In this document: piece after piece, positions 7,858 to 15,926 of the stretch | Position numbering within the stretch: the first letter of the stretch is position 1 | How the letters are laid out: the number at the start of each line of letters is the position of its first letter | Assembly: GCA_910584165.1 (NCBI GenBank) | Contig: CAJTZU010000002.1 | Location: 265,138 to 329,137, forward strand | Reading direction: 5' to 3' | DNA from: an uncultured Bacilli bacterium | GTDB taxonomy: Bacteria > Bacillota_I > Bacilli_A > RF39 > UBA660 | Length of the DNA stretch: 64,000 nucleotides | Notes under the pieces: generated by a model | The model's input: the letters and a program-made list of their open reading frames with translations, nothing else | The model's database searches: none | Told to the model about the DNA's origin: nothing | Position numbers and translations under genes: made by a program

Positions 7858-9117
7858 ATGTTTGCAACAGTTAAGCAAATATTTAATCCAAAGAATAGAG
7901 ATATTCAAAAGAAAATTCTATTCACATTTGCTGCCCTATTTATCTTTAAATTAGGAACTGCTATAACGGTGCCAGGTGTCAACATTGATAAATCTGGTCT
8001 AGGGTTCCTAGAAATTGTAAATGCAATGAGTGGGGGGGCATTTGAGCAAGCCTCAATATTTGCTCTAGGTGTAATGCCTTATATTACTGCCTCTATTGCT
8101 ATTCAGCTCTTATCTATGGATATTATTCCTTATTTATCAGAGCTTAATAAGCAAGGTGGAGTTGGTAGAAATAAACTTAACCAAATAACGAGGATTGTAG
8201 GTATAGTACTTGCCTTTGTACAAGGTTATATGTATTCATTCGCTTATATTAAGAATGGGTCTCCAATGGATTATATGCTATACGCTTTAGTATTAACTGC
8301 TGGTACAGCATTACTATTATGGATTGGTGACCAAGTAACTCAAAAAGGCGTTGGAAATGGTATTTCTATGATTATCATGGCAGGTATTATTACAACTTTA
8401 CCATCAATGTTTTCTAGTCTATGGACTGAATTAATTACAAATGGTAATGGATTTATGGGAATATTAACGTTTGTATTATTTGTTGTAGTATTCTTAGGAA
8501 TTATTATTGGTGTAGTTTTTGAGGAATGCGCAGAGCGTAGAATTCCAATTCAATATGCTAATAAATCAACAAGTATGTTAGGTAAACAAAATTATATTCC
8601 ATTTAAATTAAATAGTGCTGGTGTAATGCCTGTTATCTTTGCATCAGCAATTATATCTATTCCACAAATTATCGCATCACTTGCAAAAAATGCTGATATT
8701 GCATTATTTATTACTAAGTATTTAAGTTATGAAACCTTGACAGGGTTCTCAATTTATGTATTATTGATTATTGTTTTTGCATATATTTATACATTTATGC
8801 AATTAAAACCAAGTGAACTTTCTGATAATTTGAATAAAAATGGTGGATATATTCCAGGAGTAAGACCTGGTAAAGAGACAGAACAATATATTAAAAAAGT
8901 ATTAAAGAGAATAACAATTGTTGGTGCTTGCTTTTTAGCACTACTTGCTTCACTTCCAATTCTATTTAGTAAGTTCTCAACATTACAAACAAGTGTTACC
9001 TTAAGTGGTACTGGACTATTAATTGTTGTTGGAGTTGCACTTGAAACTTATAAACAATTAGAAAGTCAATTGGTTAGTAGAACCTATACAAAAGGAAGAA
9101 AAGGGAGAAGAAGATAA
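7858..9117 (+). CDS. secY: Preprotein translocase subunit SecY
   Basis: SecY is the channel of the Sec export pathway in the cytoplasmic membrane. The 419-residue protein has about ten membrane segments and the family sequences TVPGVNIDKSG, ALGVMPYITASIAIQLL and NGGYIPGVRPGKETEQYI. GAGGTGAT precedes the ATG at the end of rplO, and its stop overlaps the adk start. SecA is encoded at 19052, while SecE and SecG are not in the window. Confidence 0.97.
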   Translation: MFATVKQIFNPKNRDIQKKILFTFAALFIFKLGTAITVPGVNIDKSGLGFLEIVNAMSGGAFEQASIFALGVMPYITASIAIQLLSMDIIPYLSELNKQGGVGRNKLNQITRIVGIVLAFVQGYMYSFAYIKNGSPMDYMLYALVLTAGTALLLWIGDQVTQKGVGNGISMIIMAGIITTLPSMFSSLWTELITNGNGFMGILTFVLFVVVFLGIIIGVVFEECAERRIPIQYANKSTSMLGKQNYIPFKLNSAGVMPVIFASAIISIPQIIASLAKNADIALFITKYLSYETLTGFSIYVLLIIVFAYIYTFMQLKPSELSDNLNKNGGYIPGVRPGKETEQYIKKVLKRITIVGACFLALLASLPILFSKFSTLQTSVTLSGTGLLIVVGVALETYKQLESQLVSRTYTKGRKGRRR

Positions 9118-9770
9118 TGAAGAGTATAATATTTATTGCCCCACCAGCAGCTGGTAAGGGGACACATTCTACGTTGATAGAAGAGAAGTATGGAATTCCT
9201 CATATTTCTACTGGAGATTTACTTAGAAGTGCAAAAAAAGCTAATGATGAGCGTGCAAAATTAATTTCAGATTTAATTGAGCAAGGACGACTTGTTCCAG
9301 ATGAAATAGTTTTAGAATTATTAAAAGAAAGATTAGCGCAAGAGGATTGCCAAAATGGTTACATTTTAGATGGTTTTCCAAGGAATGTATCACAGGCTGA
9401 AGCTTATGAACAAATTCTTTCAGAAATCAATATGCCTCTTGGAAATGTTATACTATTAGAGCTTGATAAAGAAATTGCTAAAAAAAGAATTACAGGACGT
9501 CTTACTTGTCCAACTTGTGGAGCAATTTATAATAGCGAAGCAGAAGAATTGAAGCCAAAAGTAGATGGCTATTGTGACAATTGCCATGTAGAATTACACC
9601 ATCGCTCTGATGATACTGCAGAAACTTATGATGTAAGATATGATACTTATATGAAAGAGACTGCTCCTTTAATTAACTACTATGATGAAAAAGGGGTATT
9701 GTTTAGAATCGATAGTAGTGTAGGCAAAGTTGGTACCTTTAAAGAAATCGAAAAAATCATAGGTGAATAA
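9117..9770 (+). CDS. adk: Adenylate kinase with an altered P-loop
   Basis: Adenylate kinase interconverts ATP+AMP and 2 ADP. The STGDLLR and DGFPRN motifs and a four-cysteine zinc LID (CPTC near residue 127 and CDNC about 24 residues later) are present. The P-loop reads APPAAGKGT from residue 8, where most family members have G-x-P-G-x-G-K-G-T, so two glycines are alanines. The catalytic lysine and the GKGT end remain. The ATG overlaps the secY stop. Order secY-adk-map-infA is typical of Firmicutes. Confidence 0.95.
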   Translation: MKSIIFIAPPAAGKGTHSTLIEEKYGIPHISTGDLLRSAKKANDERAKLISDLIEQGRLVPDEIVLELLKERLAQEDCQNGYILDGFPRNVSQAEAYEQILSEINMPLGNVILLELDKEIAKKRITGRLTCPTCGAIYNSEAEELKPKVDGYCDNCHVELHHRSDDTAETYDVRYDTYMKETAPLINYYDEKGVLFRIDSSVGKVGTFKEIEKIIGE

Positions 9771-9772
9771 TC

Positions 9773-10519
9773 GTGATTAATATAAAAACAGAACGCGAAA
9801 TTGAACTTTTAAAGATTGCTGGAGAGATAGTAGGGGATACTCATAAATATTTAATTCCCTACTTAAAACCTGGCATAACAACAAAAAAAATAGATACCCT
9901 TGCTAGAGATTATATTATTAGTAGGGGAGCTACTCCTTCTTGTTATCATTATGAAGGCTATCCTGCCAATATTTGTATTTCTATTAATGAGGAAGTAGTG
10001 CATGGAATTGCTAGTAATCGTAAATTAAAAGATGGAGACATTGTAACTCTAGATATCTGTGCTTGTTATAAAGGATATCATGGAGATTCTGCCTGGAGCT
10101 ATGCAGTTGGAAATATTAGTGAAGAGAAAAAGTATCTTTTAGAACATACTGAAAAAGCTTTATATAAAGGTTTGGAAGTTATTAAAGAAGGTACACATGT
10201 GGGCGATATTGGATATGCAGTAGAAACTTATGCGTTGGAACACAACTTAGGGGTTGTAAAAGAACTTGTGGGGCATGGAGTAGGAAATCACTTACACGAG
10301 GATCCAGAAGTTCCAAACTATGGACATAAGAATACTGGACCAATACTGAAAGCAGGAATGGTAATTGCTGTAGAACCTATGTTAAATTTAGGTACTGCAG
10401 ATATCTATTTATTAGATGATGATTGGACCGTAATTACTGCTGATGGCGAACCATCTGCTCACTTTGAACATACAGTATTAATCACAAAAGAAGGATATAC
10501 GATATTGACGAAGAGGTGA
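9773..10519 (+). CDS. map: Methionine aminopeptidase, type I
   Basis: This metalloenzyme removes the initiator methionine from nascent proteins. The 248-residue product carries the metal-ligand motifs VTLDICACYKGYHGDSAWS (two Asp), VGHGVGNHLHEDPEVPNYG (His), AVEPML (Glu) and AHFEHTVLIT (Glu). It begins with GTG two bases after the adk stop and lacks a strong binding site, so coupling to adk is likely. It stops with TGA, evidence that UGA is a stop codon in this organism. Confidence 0.96.
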   Translation: MINIKTEREIELLKIAGEIVGDTHKYLIPYLKPGITTKKIDTLARDYIISRGATPSCYHYEGYPANICISINEEVVHGIASNRKLKDGDIVTLDICACYKGYHGDSAWSYAVGNISEEKKYLLEHTEKALYKGLEVIKEGTHVGDIGYAVETYALEHNLGVVKELVGHGVGNHLHEDPEVPNYGHKNTGPILKAGMVIAVEPMLNLGTADIYLLDDDWTVITADGEPSAHFEHTVLITKEGYTILTKR

Positions 10520-10523
10520 TAAA

Positions 10524-10739
10524 ATGGCGAAGCAAGATGTTATCGAAATGGAAGGTAAAGTGTTAGAAGTATTACCTGGCTACAATTTTAAAGTAGAGTT
10601 AACGAATAAACATGTTATTACGGCACATGTATCAGGTAAAATGCGAATGAATATGATTCGTATTTTAGCTGGAGATACAGTAACGGTTGAACTTTCAACC
10701 TACGATTTATCACATGGTCGTATAATTTATCGAAAGTAG
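10524..10739 (+). CDS. infA: Translation initiation factor IF-1
   Basis: IF-1 occupies the 30S A site during initiation. The 71-residue OB-fold protein has the usual sequence MAKQDVIEMEGKVLEVLPG and HVSGKMRMNMIRILAGD. It starts four bases after map, with AGAGGTGAT overlapping the map stop. Confidence 0.98.
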   Translation: MAKQDVIEMEGKVLEVLPGYNFKVELTNKHVITAHVSGKMRMNMIRILAGDTVTVELSTYDLSHGRIIYRK

Positions 10740-10749
10740 GAGGGATTTT

Positions 10750-10863
10750 ATGAAAGTTAGAGCATCAGTAAAACCAATGTGTGAAAAATGTAAAGTTATT
10801 AAACGTAAGGGTCGTGTTATGGTAGTTTGTACAAACCCAAAACATAAACAAAGACAAGGTTAA
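10750..10863 (+). CDS. rpmJ: Large ribosomal subunit protein bL36
   Basis: L36 is the smallest 50S protein and binds zinc. The 37-residue reading frame begins MKVRASVKPMCEKCK and has Cys-x2-Cys followed by Cys and His (VVCTNPKHKQRQG), the CCCH-type zinc site. AGGAGG at 10738-10743 overlaps the infA stop and lies six bases before the ATG. Confidence 0.96.
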   Translation: MKVRASVKPMCEKCKVIKRKGRVMVVCTNPKHKQRQG

Positions 10864-10878
10864 TATAGGAGGTGTTTT

Positions 10879-11244
10879 ATGGCACGTATTAAAGGTGTAG
10901 ATATACCAAATAATAAAAGAATCGAAATCGCATTAACTTACATCTATGGAATTGGAAGAAGTTTATCTAACCAAATTTTAAAAGATGCGAAAGTTGATAT
11001 CAATAAAAGAGCTGGAGAGCTTTCACTTGATGAATTAAATGCTATTCGTGACGAAGTTAATAAATATACTACAGAAGGTGATTTACGTCGTGAAGTTAAT
11101 ATGAATATTAAAACAAAGATGGAAATCAATTCTTACCAAGGAACTCGTCATAAAAGAGGTTTACCAGTAAGAGGACAAAGAACAAATAGAAATGCTCGTA
11201 CTCGTAAAGGTAAAGGAAAAGTAGTTGCTAATAAGAAGAAATAG
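10879..11244 (+). CDS. rpsM: Small ribosomal subunit protein uS13
   Basis: S13 sits in the 30S head and bridges to the 50S. The 121-residue protein has MARIKGVDIPNNKRIEIALTY-type N-terminal sequence, a helix-two-turn-helix region and the basic tail RTNRNARTRKGKGK. AGGAGGTG precedes the ATG. Confidence 0.98.
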   Translation: MARIKGVDIPNNKRIEIALTYIYGIGRSLSNQILKDAKVDINKRAGELSLDELNAIRDEVNKYTTEGDLRREVNMNIKTKMEINSYQGTRHKRGLPVRGQRTNRNARTRKGKGKVVANKKK

Positions 11245-11268
11245 TGGTAACTAAAAGGAGGTTATAAT

Positions 11269-11652
11269 ATGGCATATAAAGCAAGAAAAAGAAAAGTTAA
11301 AAAGTCTGTACCAGAAGGTAGAGCTTATATCCATTCAACATTCAACAATACAATTGTAACCATCACTGATAATGAAGGTAATGCAATTAGTTGGGCTTCT
11401 GCAGGAACTTTAGGATTTAAAGGTTCTAAAAAGTCAACTCCATTTGCTGCCGGTATGTCAGCTGAAGCAACTGGTAAAGCAGCTTATGATATGGGAATGA
11501 GAAAAGTTGAAGTATATGTTAAAGGGTTAGGATCAGGAAGAGAAACAGCAATTCGTTCACTTCAAACAGCAGGGTTAGAGATTACATCTATAACTGATGT
11601 TACACCTATACCACATAATGGATGTCGTCCACCAAAACGTCCACGTGGATAA
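11269..11652 (+). CDS. rpsK: Small ribosomal subunit protein uS11
   Basis: S11 is part of the 30S platform. The 127 residues include AYIHSTFNNTIVTITD and the C-terminal TDVTPIPHNGCRPPKRPRG, both strongly conserved in the family. AAAGGAGG precedes the start. Confidence 0.98.
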   Translation: MAYKARKRKVKKSVPEGRAYIHSTFNNTIVTITDNEGNAISWASAGTLGFKGSKKSTPFAAGMSAEATGKAAYDMGMRKVEVYVKGLGSGRETAIRSLQTAGLEITSITDVTPIPHNGCRPPKRPRG

Positions 11653-11673
11653 TATAAGAAAAGGAGTGGGGAA

Positions 11674-12624
11674 ATGTTAAATTTTGAAAAACCAACATAT
11701 AAAATTACAGAATATGTTGAAAATAAAAATTATGGTAAATTTGAATTAGAACCTTTAGAGAGAGGTTTTGGAACAACACTAGGTAACGCTCTTAGAAGAA
11801 TTATGTTATCAAGTATGCCTGGTAGTGCAATTGTAGCTGTAAAAATTGATGGAGTTATGCATGAATTCCAAACAATGGATGGTATTGTAGAAGATGTTAC
11901 AACAATTATTTTAAATTTAAAAAATGTTGTTGTAAAAAATAACTCATCAGAAGTACAAATTATTAAATTATTCTCTGATAAAGAGGGTGTTGTAACAGCT
12001 GCTGATATCGAAACCAATAGTGAAGTAGAAATTATTTCTAAAGATCAAGAAATTGCAACTATTGCAAAAGGTGGTAAACTTGATATGGAATTAATGATTG
12101 CTAATGGAAGAGGATATGTTCCATCTACTGAAAACAAATCATTTGTTGATAATGAGAAAAAAGGTTTTATTCCAATTGATGCGCTTTACTCACCTATTGA
12201 AAGAGTTAGTTATGAAACAGAGAGTGCCCGTGTAGGACAAGATGCTAACTATGATAAATTAATCATGGAAGTATTTACAAATGGTTCTATTCGTCCTGAA
12301 GAGGCAATGGCACTTGCTGCTAAAATCATGATTGAACATTTAAACATTGTCACTAACTTAAGTGAAATTGCAGATATTACAGGAATCATGAATGCTAAAC
12401 AAGAAGATAGTAAATTAAAGAAATTAGAAACATCAATCGATGATTTAGATTTCTCTGTAAGAGCTTATAACTGTTTAAAAAGAGCTGGTGTTAATACACT
12501 AGGAGATTTAACTTCTAAATCAGAATTAGAAATGATGAAGATTCGTAATTTAGGTAAAAAGTCTTTAAAAGAAGTAATCGATAAGATTAAAGAAATGGGA
12601 CTTAAATTCCGTGAAGACGATTAG
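11674..12624 (+). CDS. rpoA: DNA-directed RNA polymerase subunit alpha
   Basis: The alpha dimer scaffolds RNA polymerase assembly. The 316-residue product has the N-terminal assembly domain (EPLERGFGTTLGNALRRIMLSS) up to about residue 230 and the C-terminal helix-hairpin-helix domain from about residue 250 (DLDFSVRAYNCLKRAGVNT, IRNLGKKSLKEV), which contacts UP elements and activators. Location between rpsK and rplQ is canonical. Confidence 0.98.
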   Translation: MLNFEKPTYKITEYVENKNYGKFELEPLERGFGTTLGNALRRIMLSSMPGSAIVAVKIDGVMHEFQTMDGIVEDVTTIILNLKNVVVKNNSSEVQIIKLFSDKEGVVTAADIETNSEVEIISKDQEIATIAKGGKLDMELMIANGRGYVPSTENKSFVDNEKKGFIPIDALYSPIERVSYETESARVGQDANYDKLIMEVFTNGSIRPEEAMALAAKIMIEHLNIVTNLSEIADITGIMNAKQEDSKLKKLETSIDDLDFSVRAYNCLKRAGVNTLGDLTSKSELEMMKIRNLGKKSLKEVIDKIKEMGLKFREDD

Positions 12625-12641
12625 TAGTTAGGAGGATATTT

Positions 12642-12998
12642 ATGGCTTATAGAAAATTAGGACGTACAAATAAACACAGAAGAAGTATGCTTGCTAACCT
12701 AACTAGAGATGTTATCATGAAAGAAAGAATCGAAACAACAGAAACAAGAGCTAAAGAAGTTCGTAAATTTGTTGATAAGATGATTACTTATGGTAAAGAT
12801 GGTTCTTTAGTAGCAAGAAGAAAAGCATTAGCTTTCTTACATAATGATACAGAAGCTGTTAAGAAGGTATTTGATGATTTAGCACCACGTTATGCTAAAC
12901 GTAATGGTGGTTATACAAGAATTTTAAAATTAAATGAACGTCGTGGAGATGACGCTTTAGAAGTAATTTTAGAGTTAGTAGAAGGAGATGCAAAATAA
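12642..12998 (+). CDS. rplQ: Large ribosomal subunit protein bL17
   Basis: L17 lies near the tunnel exit. The 118-residue protein has RKLGRTNKHRRSMLANLTRD and GGYTRILKLNERRGDDA. It is the last gene of the ribosomal superoperon. The left arm of the terminator lies inside its last codons. Confidence 0.98.
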   Translation: MAYRKLGRTNKHRRSMLANLTRDVIMKERIETTETRAKEVRKFVDKMITYGKDGSLVARRKALAFLHNDTEAVKKVFDDLAPRYAKRNGGYTRILKLNERRGDDALEVILELVEGDAK

Positions 12999-13010
12999 GC
13001 ATCTTTTTTT
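12986..13010 (+). terminator. Intrinsic terminator of the ribosomal superoperon
   Basis: A 6-bp stem (AGATGC/GCATCT) with a 7-base loop is followed by seven T. The stop codon of rplQ lies in the loop. Confidence 0.85.
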
Positions 13011-13125
13011 ATGCTTGAGTGTTTATAAAAGTAGAAATTAATGTTATAATGAACCTTAATGAATAGTAAATTATTGACAAGATAGAGACTATTGATTACT
13101 TAACCATTACAATAATTATCTTGTT

Positions 13126-13135
13126 ATGATATAAT
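13126..13135 (+). promoter_or_regulatory. Extended -10 promoter for the GlmU-like gene
   Basis: TGATATAAT is a perfect TATAAT hexamer with the TGn extension, 27 bases before the ATG at 13162. A TTGACA hexamer at 13074-13079 lies further upstream without an ideally spaced -10. A second TATAAT is at 13045-13050. Confidence 0.6.
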
Positions 13136-13161
13136 GGTAATGTCAAAATAGGAGGATACTT

Positions 13162-13755
13162 ATGATTCAGTTAATAGACCCTAAAAATACATATATAGAT
13201 GATATAGTAAAAATAGGAGAAAATTGTGTTATACATCCAAATGTTATGATAAAAGGAAATACTGTTATTGGAGATAATACCATTATTTTTATGGGTTCTT
13301 ATATTGAGGATTCTATAATTGGAAAAAATAATACTATTTATACTTCTTATATTATAAATAGTAAAATAGGAGATGAAAATATTATTGGTCCCTATGCACA
13401 TATTCGTGCAGGAAATGATATTGCTAATCAAAATAAGATAGGATCTTTTGTAGAACTAAAAAATAATACGATTAAGGATAATGTAAAAATACCTCATTTA
13501 AGTTATGTTGGTGATACTTCTATTGATAGTCATGTCAATATTGGTGCTGGTGTAAAAATTGCAAATTATGACGGAAAAGAGAAGTATAAAACAACTATTC
13601 AGGAGAATGTTTTTGTGGGGTGTAATTCTGTGTTAGTTGCTCCTGTAACTTTATATCATGGAAGTTATGTGGCTGCAGGTTCTGTTATAACAAACGATGT
13701 TCCAGTCAATTCATTAGCGATAGCAAGAGAGAGGCAAATTAATAAAAATAAATAA
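13162..13755 (+). CDS. Stand-alone GlmU-type acetyltransferase domain (left-handed beta-helix)
   Basis: The 197 residues are almost entirely hexapeptide repeats (IGEN, IGDN, IGKN, IGDEN) and align by eye with the C-terminal half of GlmU, which acetylates glucosamine-1-phosphate in UDP-GlcNAc synthesis. GlmU hallmarks are present: GPYAHIRAG, KIGSFVELKN, HLSYVGD (the catalytic-histidine motif), NIGAGVKIANYDGKEK and the closing VITNDVPVNSLAIARERQ. The N-terminal uridylyltransferase domain is wholly missing, and the protein has its own promoter, ribosome site (AGGAGG) and terminator, so it is not a broken gene. It could work with a separate uridylyltransferase or acetylate another sugar phosphate. 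Confidence 0.82.
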   Translation: MIQLIDPKNTYIDDIVKIGENCVIHPNVMIKGNTVIGDNTIIFMGSYIEDSIIGKNNTIYTSYIINSKIGDENIIGPYAHIRAGNDIANQNKIGSFVELKNNTIKDNVKIPHLSYVGDTSIDSHVNIGAGVKIANYDGKEKYKTTIQENVFVGCNSVLVAPVTLYHGSYVAAGSVITNDVPVNSLAIARERQINKNK

Positions 13756-13766
13756 TTTGCTTTTTT
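13734..13766 (+). terminator. Intrinsic terminator after the GlmU-like gene
   Basis: Stem GCAAATTA/TAATTTGC (8 bp) followed by six T. It overlaps the end of the coding region. Confidence 0.7.
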
Positions 13767-13788
13767 ATTTGAGTTAGGAGGATAAAAA

Positions 13789-14490
13789 GTGATAGAAGCT
13801 ATAATTTGTGATGACGATAAATGTTGTAGATGCAGTGTAGTGGAAATAGTAAAGAATTTCTTTAATAAACAAAAGAAAACAGTTAAGATAAAAGAATATT
13901 CAGATTATGATGATAACTTTATTAAAGATATTGTTCCTGGTAATAGAAAAATTTATATTTTAGACATTGAAACACCAAGTAGATCTGGAATAGATATAGC
14001 AAGAATTATTAGAAAAAGAGATGTCGAAAGTATCATTATTTTTATTACTGGATATGAAGAATTTGGAAAATTAGTTTTAACAAAAAATATTATGTGTTTA
14101 TCATTTATTAATAAATTTGAAAATTTAAAAGAGAATTTGATAGAATCTTTAACAGAAGCAATGCATTTCTTTGAAACTAATAAAGTATTAAGAATTACAG
14201 ATAATGGAGTTACTTATAATATTCGCCAAAACAGTGTTTTATATTTAACAAGAGATAGTTTAGATAGAAGAACTATCGTAATGTGTGACAAGACAGAATA
14301 TAAATTTAAAATGAGTTTAATGGAAGTAAAGAAAATATTTGGAGATGCCTTTGTTCAAACACATAGAAGTTGTTTTGTTAATGAGCAAAGAATTGATAAT
14401 ATTGACCATAAAAATAAAACAATAAAATTTGATAATGGATTAACCATAGATTTATTATCAGATACTTATAGAAAGGAATTGATGAGATGA
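13789..14490 (+). CDS. agrA: AgrA-like response regulator, LytTR type
   Basis: This is a two-domain regulator: a receiver domain at residues 1-125 with an acidic pocket (DDD, residues 8-10) and phospho-acceptor Asp59 (IYILDIE), then a LytTR DNA-binding domain from about residue 140 (VLYLTRDSLDRRTIVMCDK, FVQTHRSCFVNEQRIDNID). LytTR proteins bind pairs of short direct repeats about two helical turns apart. It begins with GTG after TAGGAGG. Its stop overlaps the kinase start by four bases. Together with agrC, agrD and agrB it makes a complete Agr peptide quorum-sensing set. Its likely target is the repeat cluster at 16606-16679. Confidence 0.88.
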   Translation: MIEAIICDDDKCCRCSVVEIVKNFFNKQKKTVKIKEYSDYDDNFIKDIVPGNRKIYILDIETPSRSGIDIARIIRKRDVESIIIFITGYEEFGKLVLTKNIMCLSFINKFENLKENLIESLTEAMHFFETNKVLRITDNGVTYNIRQNSVLYLTRDSLDRRTIVMCDKTEYKFKMSLMEVKKIFGDAFVQTHRSCFVNEQRIDNIDHKNKTIKFDNGLTIDLLSDTYRKELMR

Positions 14491-15782
14491 AGTATTTAGG
14501 TTCTTTTTTTGTTACTCATTTTTTCTTTACTTATGCGATGATAAAGTTATCCGGAAAATCTTTAGACTGCAGTAAGAAAAAATTTATAATGTTTTTTTTC
14601 ATTATATATCTCCTTTTAATTTTAAATTTTGAATATAGTAGTCCAACTTTTAGAGTAATAGTAAATATTTTGATATATATTTTTTATGCTTATAAAACAT
14701 TTAATGGCAAAATTAAGGATTCAATAATTTTAGGATTATTGACCATAGTTATGGGAAGCTTTTCAGAATTTATTTATGTATTATTGACTTACCCATTATT
14801 CCAGTATAATACGGTTTTAGAAGAGAATATAACTATGTCTTTTATAAATAATTTAGGAGTAGGAATAATTTTAATAGGGATTTGTTCTTTAAAATTTATA
14901 AAAAAACTTTATGAAAAAATATTATATTCTATTAATAAAATAGATAATAAAAAAATTGTTATTTTTTCATTATTAATTGTTGTATTTTTTAATTTTGCTA
15001 GTTTAATATCGTATTGTGTATCTAAAGAATTATTAGATAAATATTATTTAACTTTTATTGGGTACTTTTTATGTACTTTTAGTTCAATTATCATTTATTA
15101 TTATTTTAAAACTCAAAATAAATATTTAGAAGTCTATGAAAAGTATAATATATCATTGGAAAGCATACGGCAGTTTGAAATAATTTCCCAAAAATTCCAT
15201 ATAGATTCTCATGAAAATAAGAATCAATTGCGTACAATTCGAAATATGAGTAAAAATAAAAAAGTAGTTAGTTATATTGATGCTTTATTAAATGAAAATC
15301 CTACTGATGATGAACAATTATTTATGAAAACTTTGCAAATTCCGTCAGGCGGGTTAAGAGGAATTATATATACTAAATTGTTAGAAATGAAAGAAAAAGG
15401 AATTATTTTTGAATTAAGTGTTGATAAAATGATAACAAATGATTTAGCGCAAAAAATTGATGAATATACTTTAACAGACATTTGTAGAATTTTAGGAGTT
15501 TTTTTAGATAATTCTATTGAAAATGTGTTAAATCTTTCTGAACAGTATATTATGGTTGAAATGTATGCTGGAGAAGGAGAATTAAATATAGATATTACAA
15601 ATAATTATGAAGGTTATGTGGATATTGAAAAAATTTCTAATCCAGGCGAAACAACAAAAGGTGACAATCATGGTTATGGATTAGCGTTAGTAGAAACTTT
15701 AGTTAAAAAAAACAAAAAGTTATTTCATGAAAGTGAAATTGTTGAAAATAATTTTATACAGAAGTTAAAAATAAAAGTGTAG
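14487..15782 (+). CDS. agrC: AgrC-like sensor histidine kinase (GHKL family)
   Basis: The N-terminal half (about residues 1-205) has around six membrane segments, the layout of AgrC peptide receptors. The cytoplasmic half carries a phospho-acceptor region with HENKNQL near residue 240, and a GHKL ATPase domain with the N box LDNSIENVLN and the glycine box GDNHGYGLALVETL. It should sense the cyclic peptide made from AgrD and phosphorylate AgrA. The ATG overlaps the agrA stop. It ends in a terminator shared with the convergent agrD. Confidence 0.87.
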   Translation: MKYLGSFFVTHFFFTYAMIKLSGKSLDCSKKKFIMFFFIIYLLLILNFEYSSPTFRVIVNILIYIFYAYKTFNGKIKDSIILGLLTIVMGSFSEFIYVLLTYPLFQYNTVLEENITMSFINNLGVGIILIGICSLKFIKKLYEKILYSINKIDNKKIVIFSLLIVVFFNFASLISYCVSKELLDKYYLTFIGYFLCTFSSIIIYYYFKTQNKYLEVYEKYNISLESIRQFEIISQKFHIDSHENKNQLRTIRNMSKNKKVVSYIDALLNENPTDDEQLFMKTLQIPSGGLRGIIYTKLLEMKEKGIIFELSVDKMITNDLAQKIDEYTLTDICRILGVFLDNSIENVLNLSEQYIMVEMYAGEGELNIDITNNYEGYVDIEKISNPGETTKGDNHGYGLALVETLVKKNKKLFHESEIVENNFIQKLKIKV

Positions 15783-15802
15783 AATAATATTTCTACACTT
15801 TT
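15773..15802. terminator. Bidirectional terminator between agrC and agrD
   Basis: A perfect 12-bp stem (AAAAGTGTAGAA and its complement) flanks a 6-base loop. T-rich sequence occurs on both strands, and both stop codons touch the structure. Confidence 0.8.
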
Positions 15803-15926
15803 ATTTAATTAATGATTTTGGACATTCTGGTTCATCTACAACAAATAATAACATACAACCAATTTCAGAAGTACTTGCAATAAAGGCTCCAAATTTTGCT
15901 AGTAATCCTGCTAAAAAGTTTAACAT
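15801..15926 (-). CDS. agrD: AgrD-like autoinducing peptide precursor
   Basis: A 41-residue reading frame, read from the complement, has the three parts of AgrD. An amphipathic N-terminal helix (MLNFLAGLLAKFGAFIAS) targets it to the membrane. A core contains the single thiolactone cysteine, Cys24 (TSEIGCMLLFVV). The acidic, proline-containing tail DEPECPKSL is the AgrB recognition segment in this family. By analogy the mature peptide should contain a five-residue CMLLF ring, with an unknown number of N-terminal residues. AAAGGAGA precedes the ATG. The ATG lies within the last codons of agrB (7-base overlap), as in other agrBD operons. Confidence 0.85.
   Translation of the reverse strand: MLNFLAGLLAKFGAFIASTSEIGCMLLFVVDEPECPKSLIK

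Noticed and set aside
13045..13102. Additional promoters before the GlmU-like gene
   Set aside because: TATAAT at 13045 and TTGACA at 13074 lack properly spaced partners. The extended -10 at 13126 is the better candidate.
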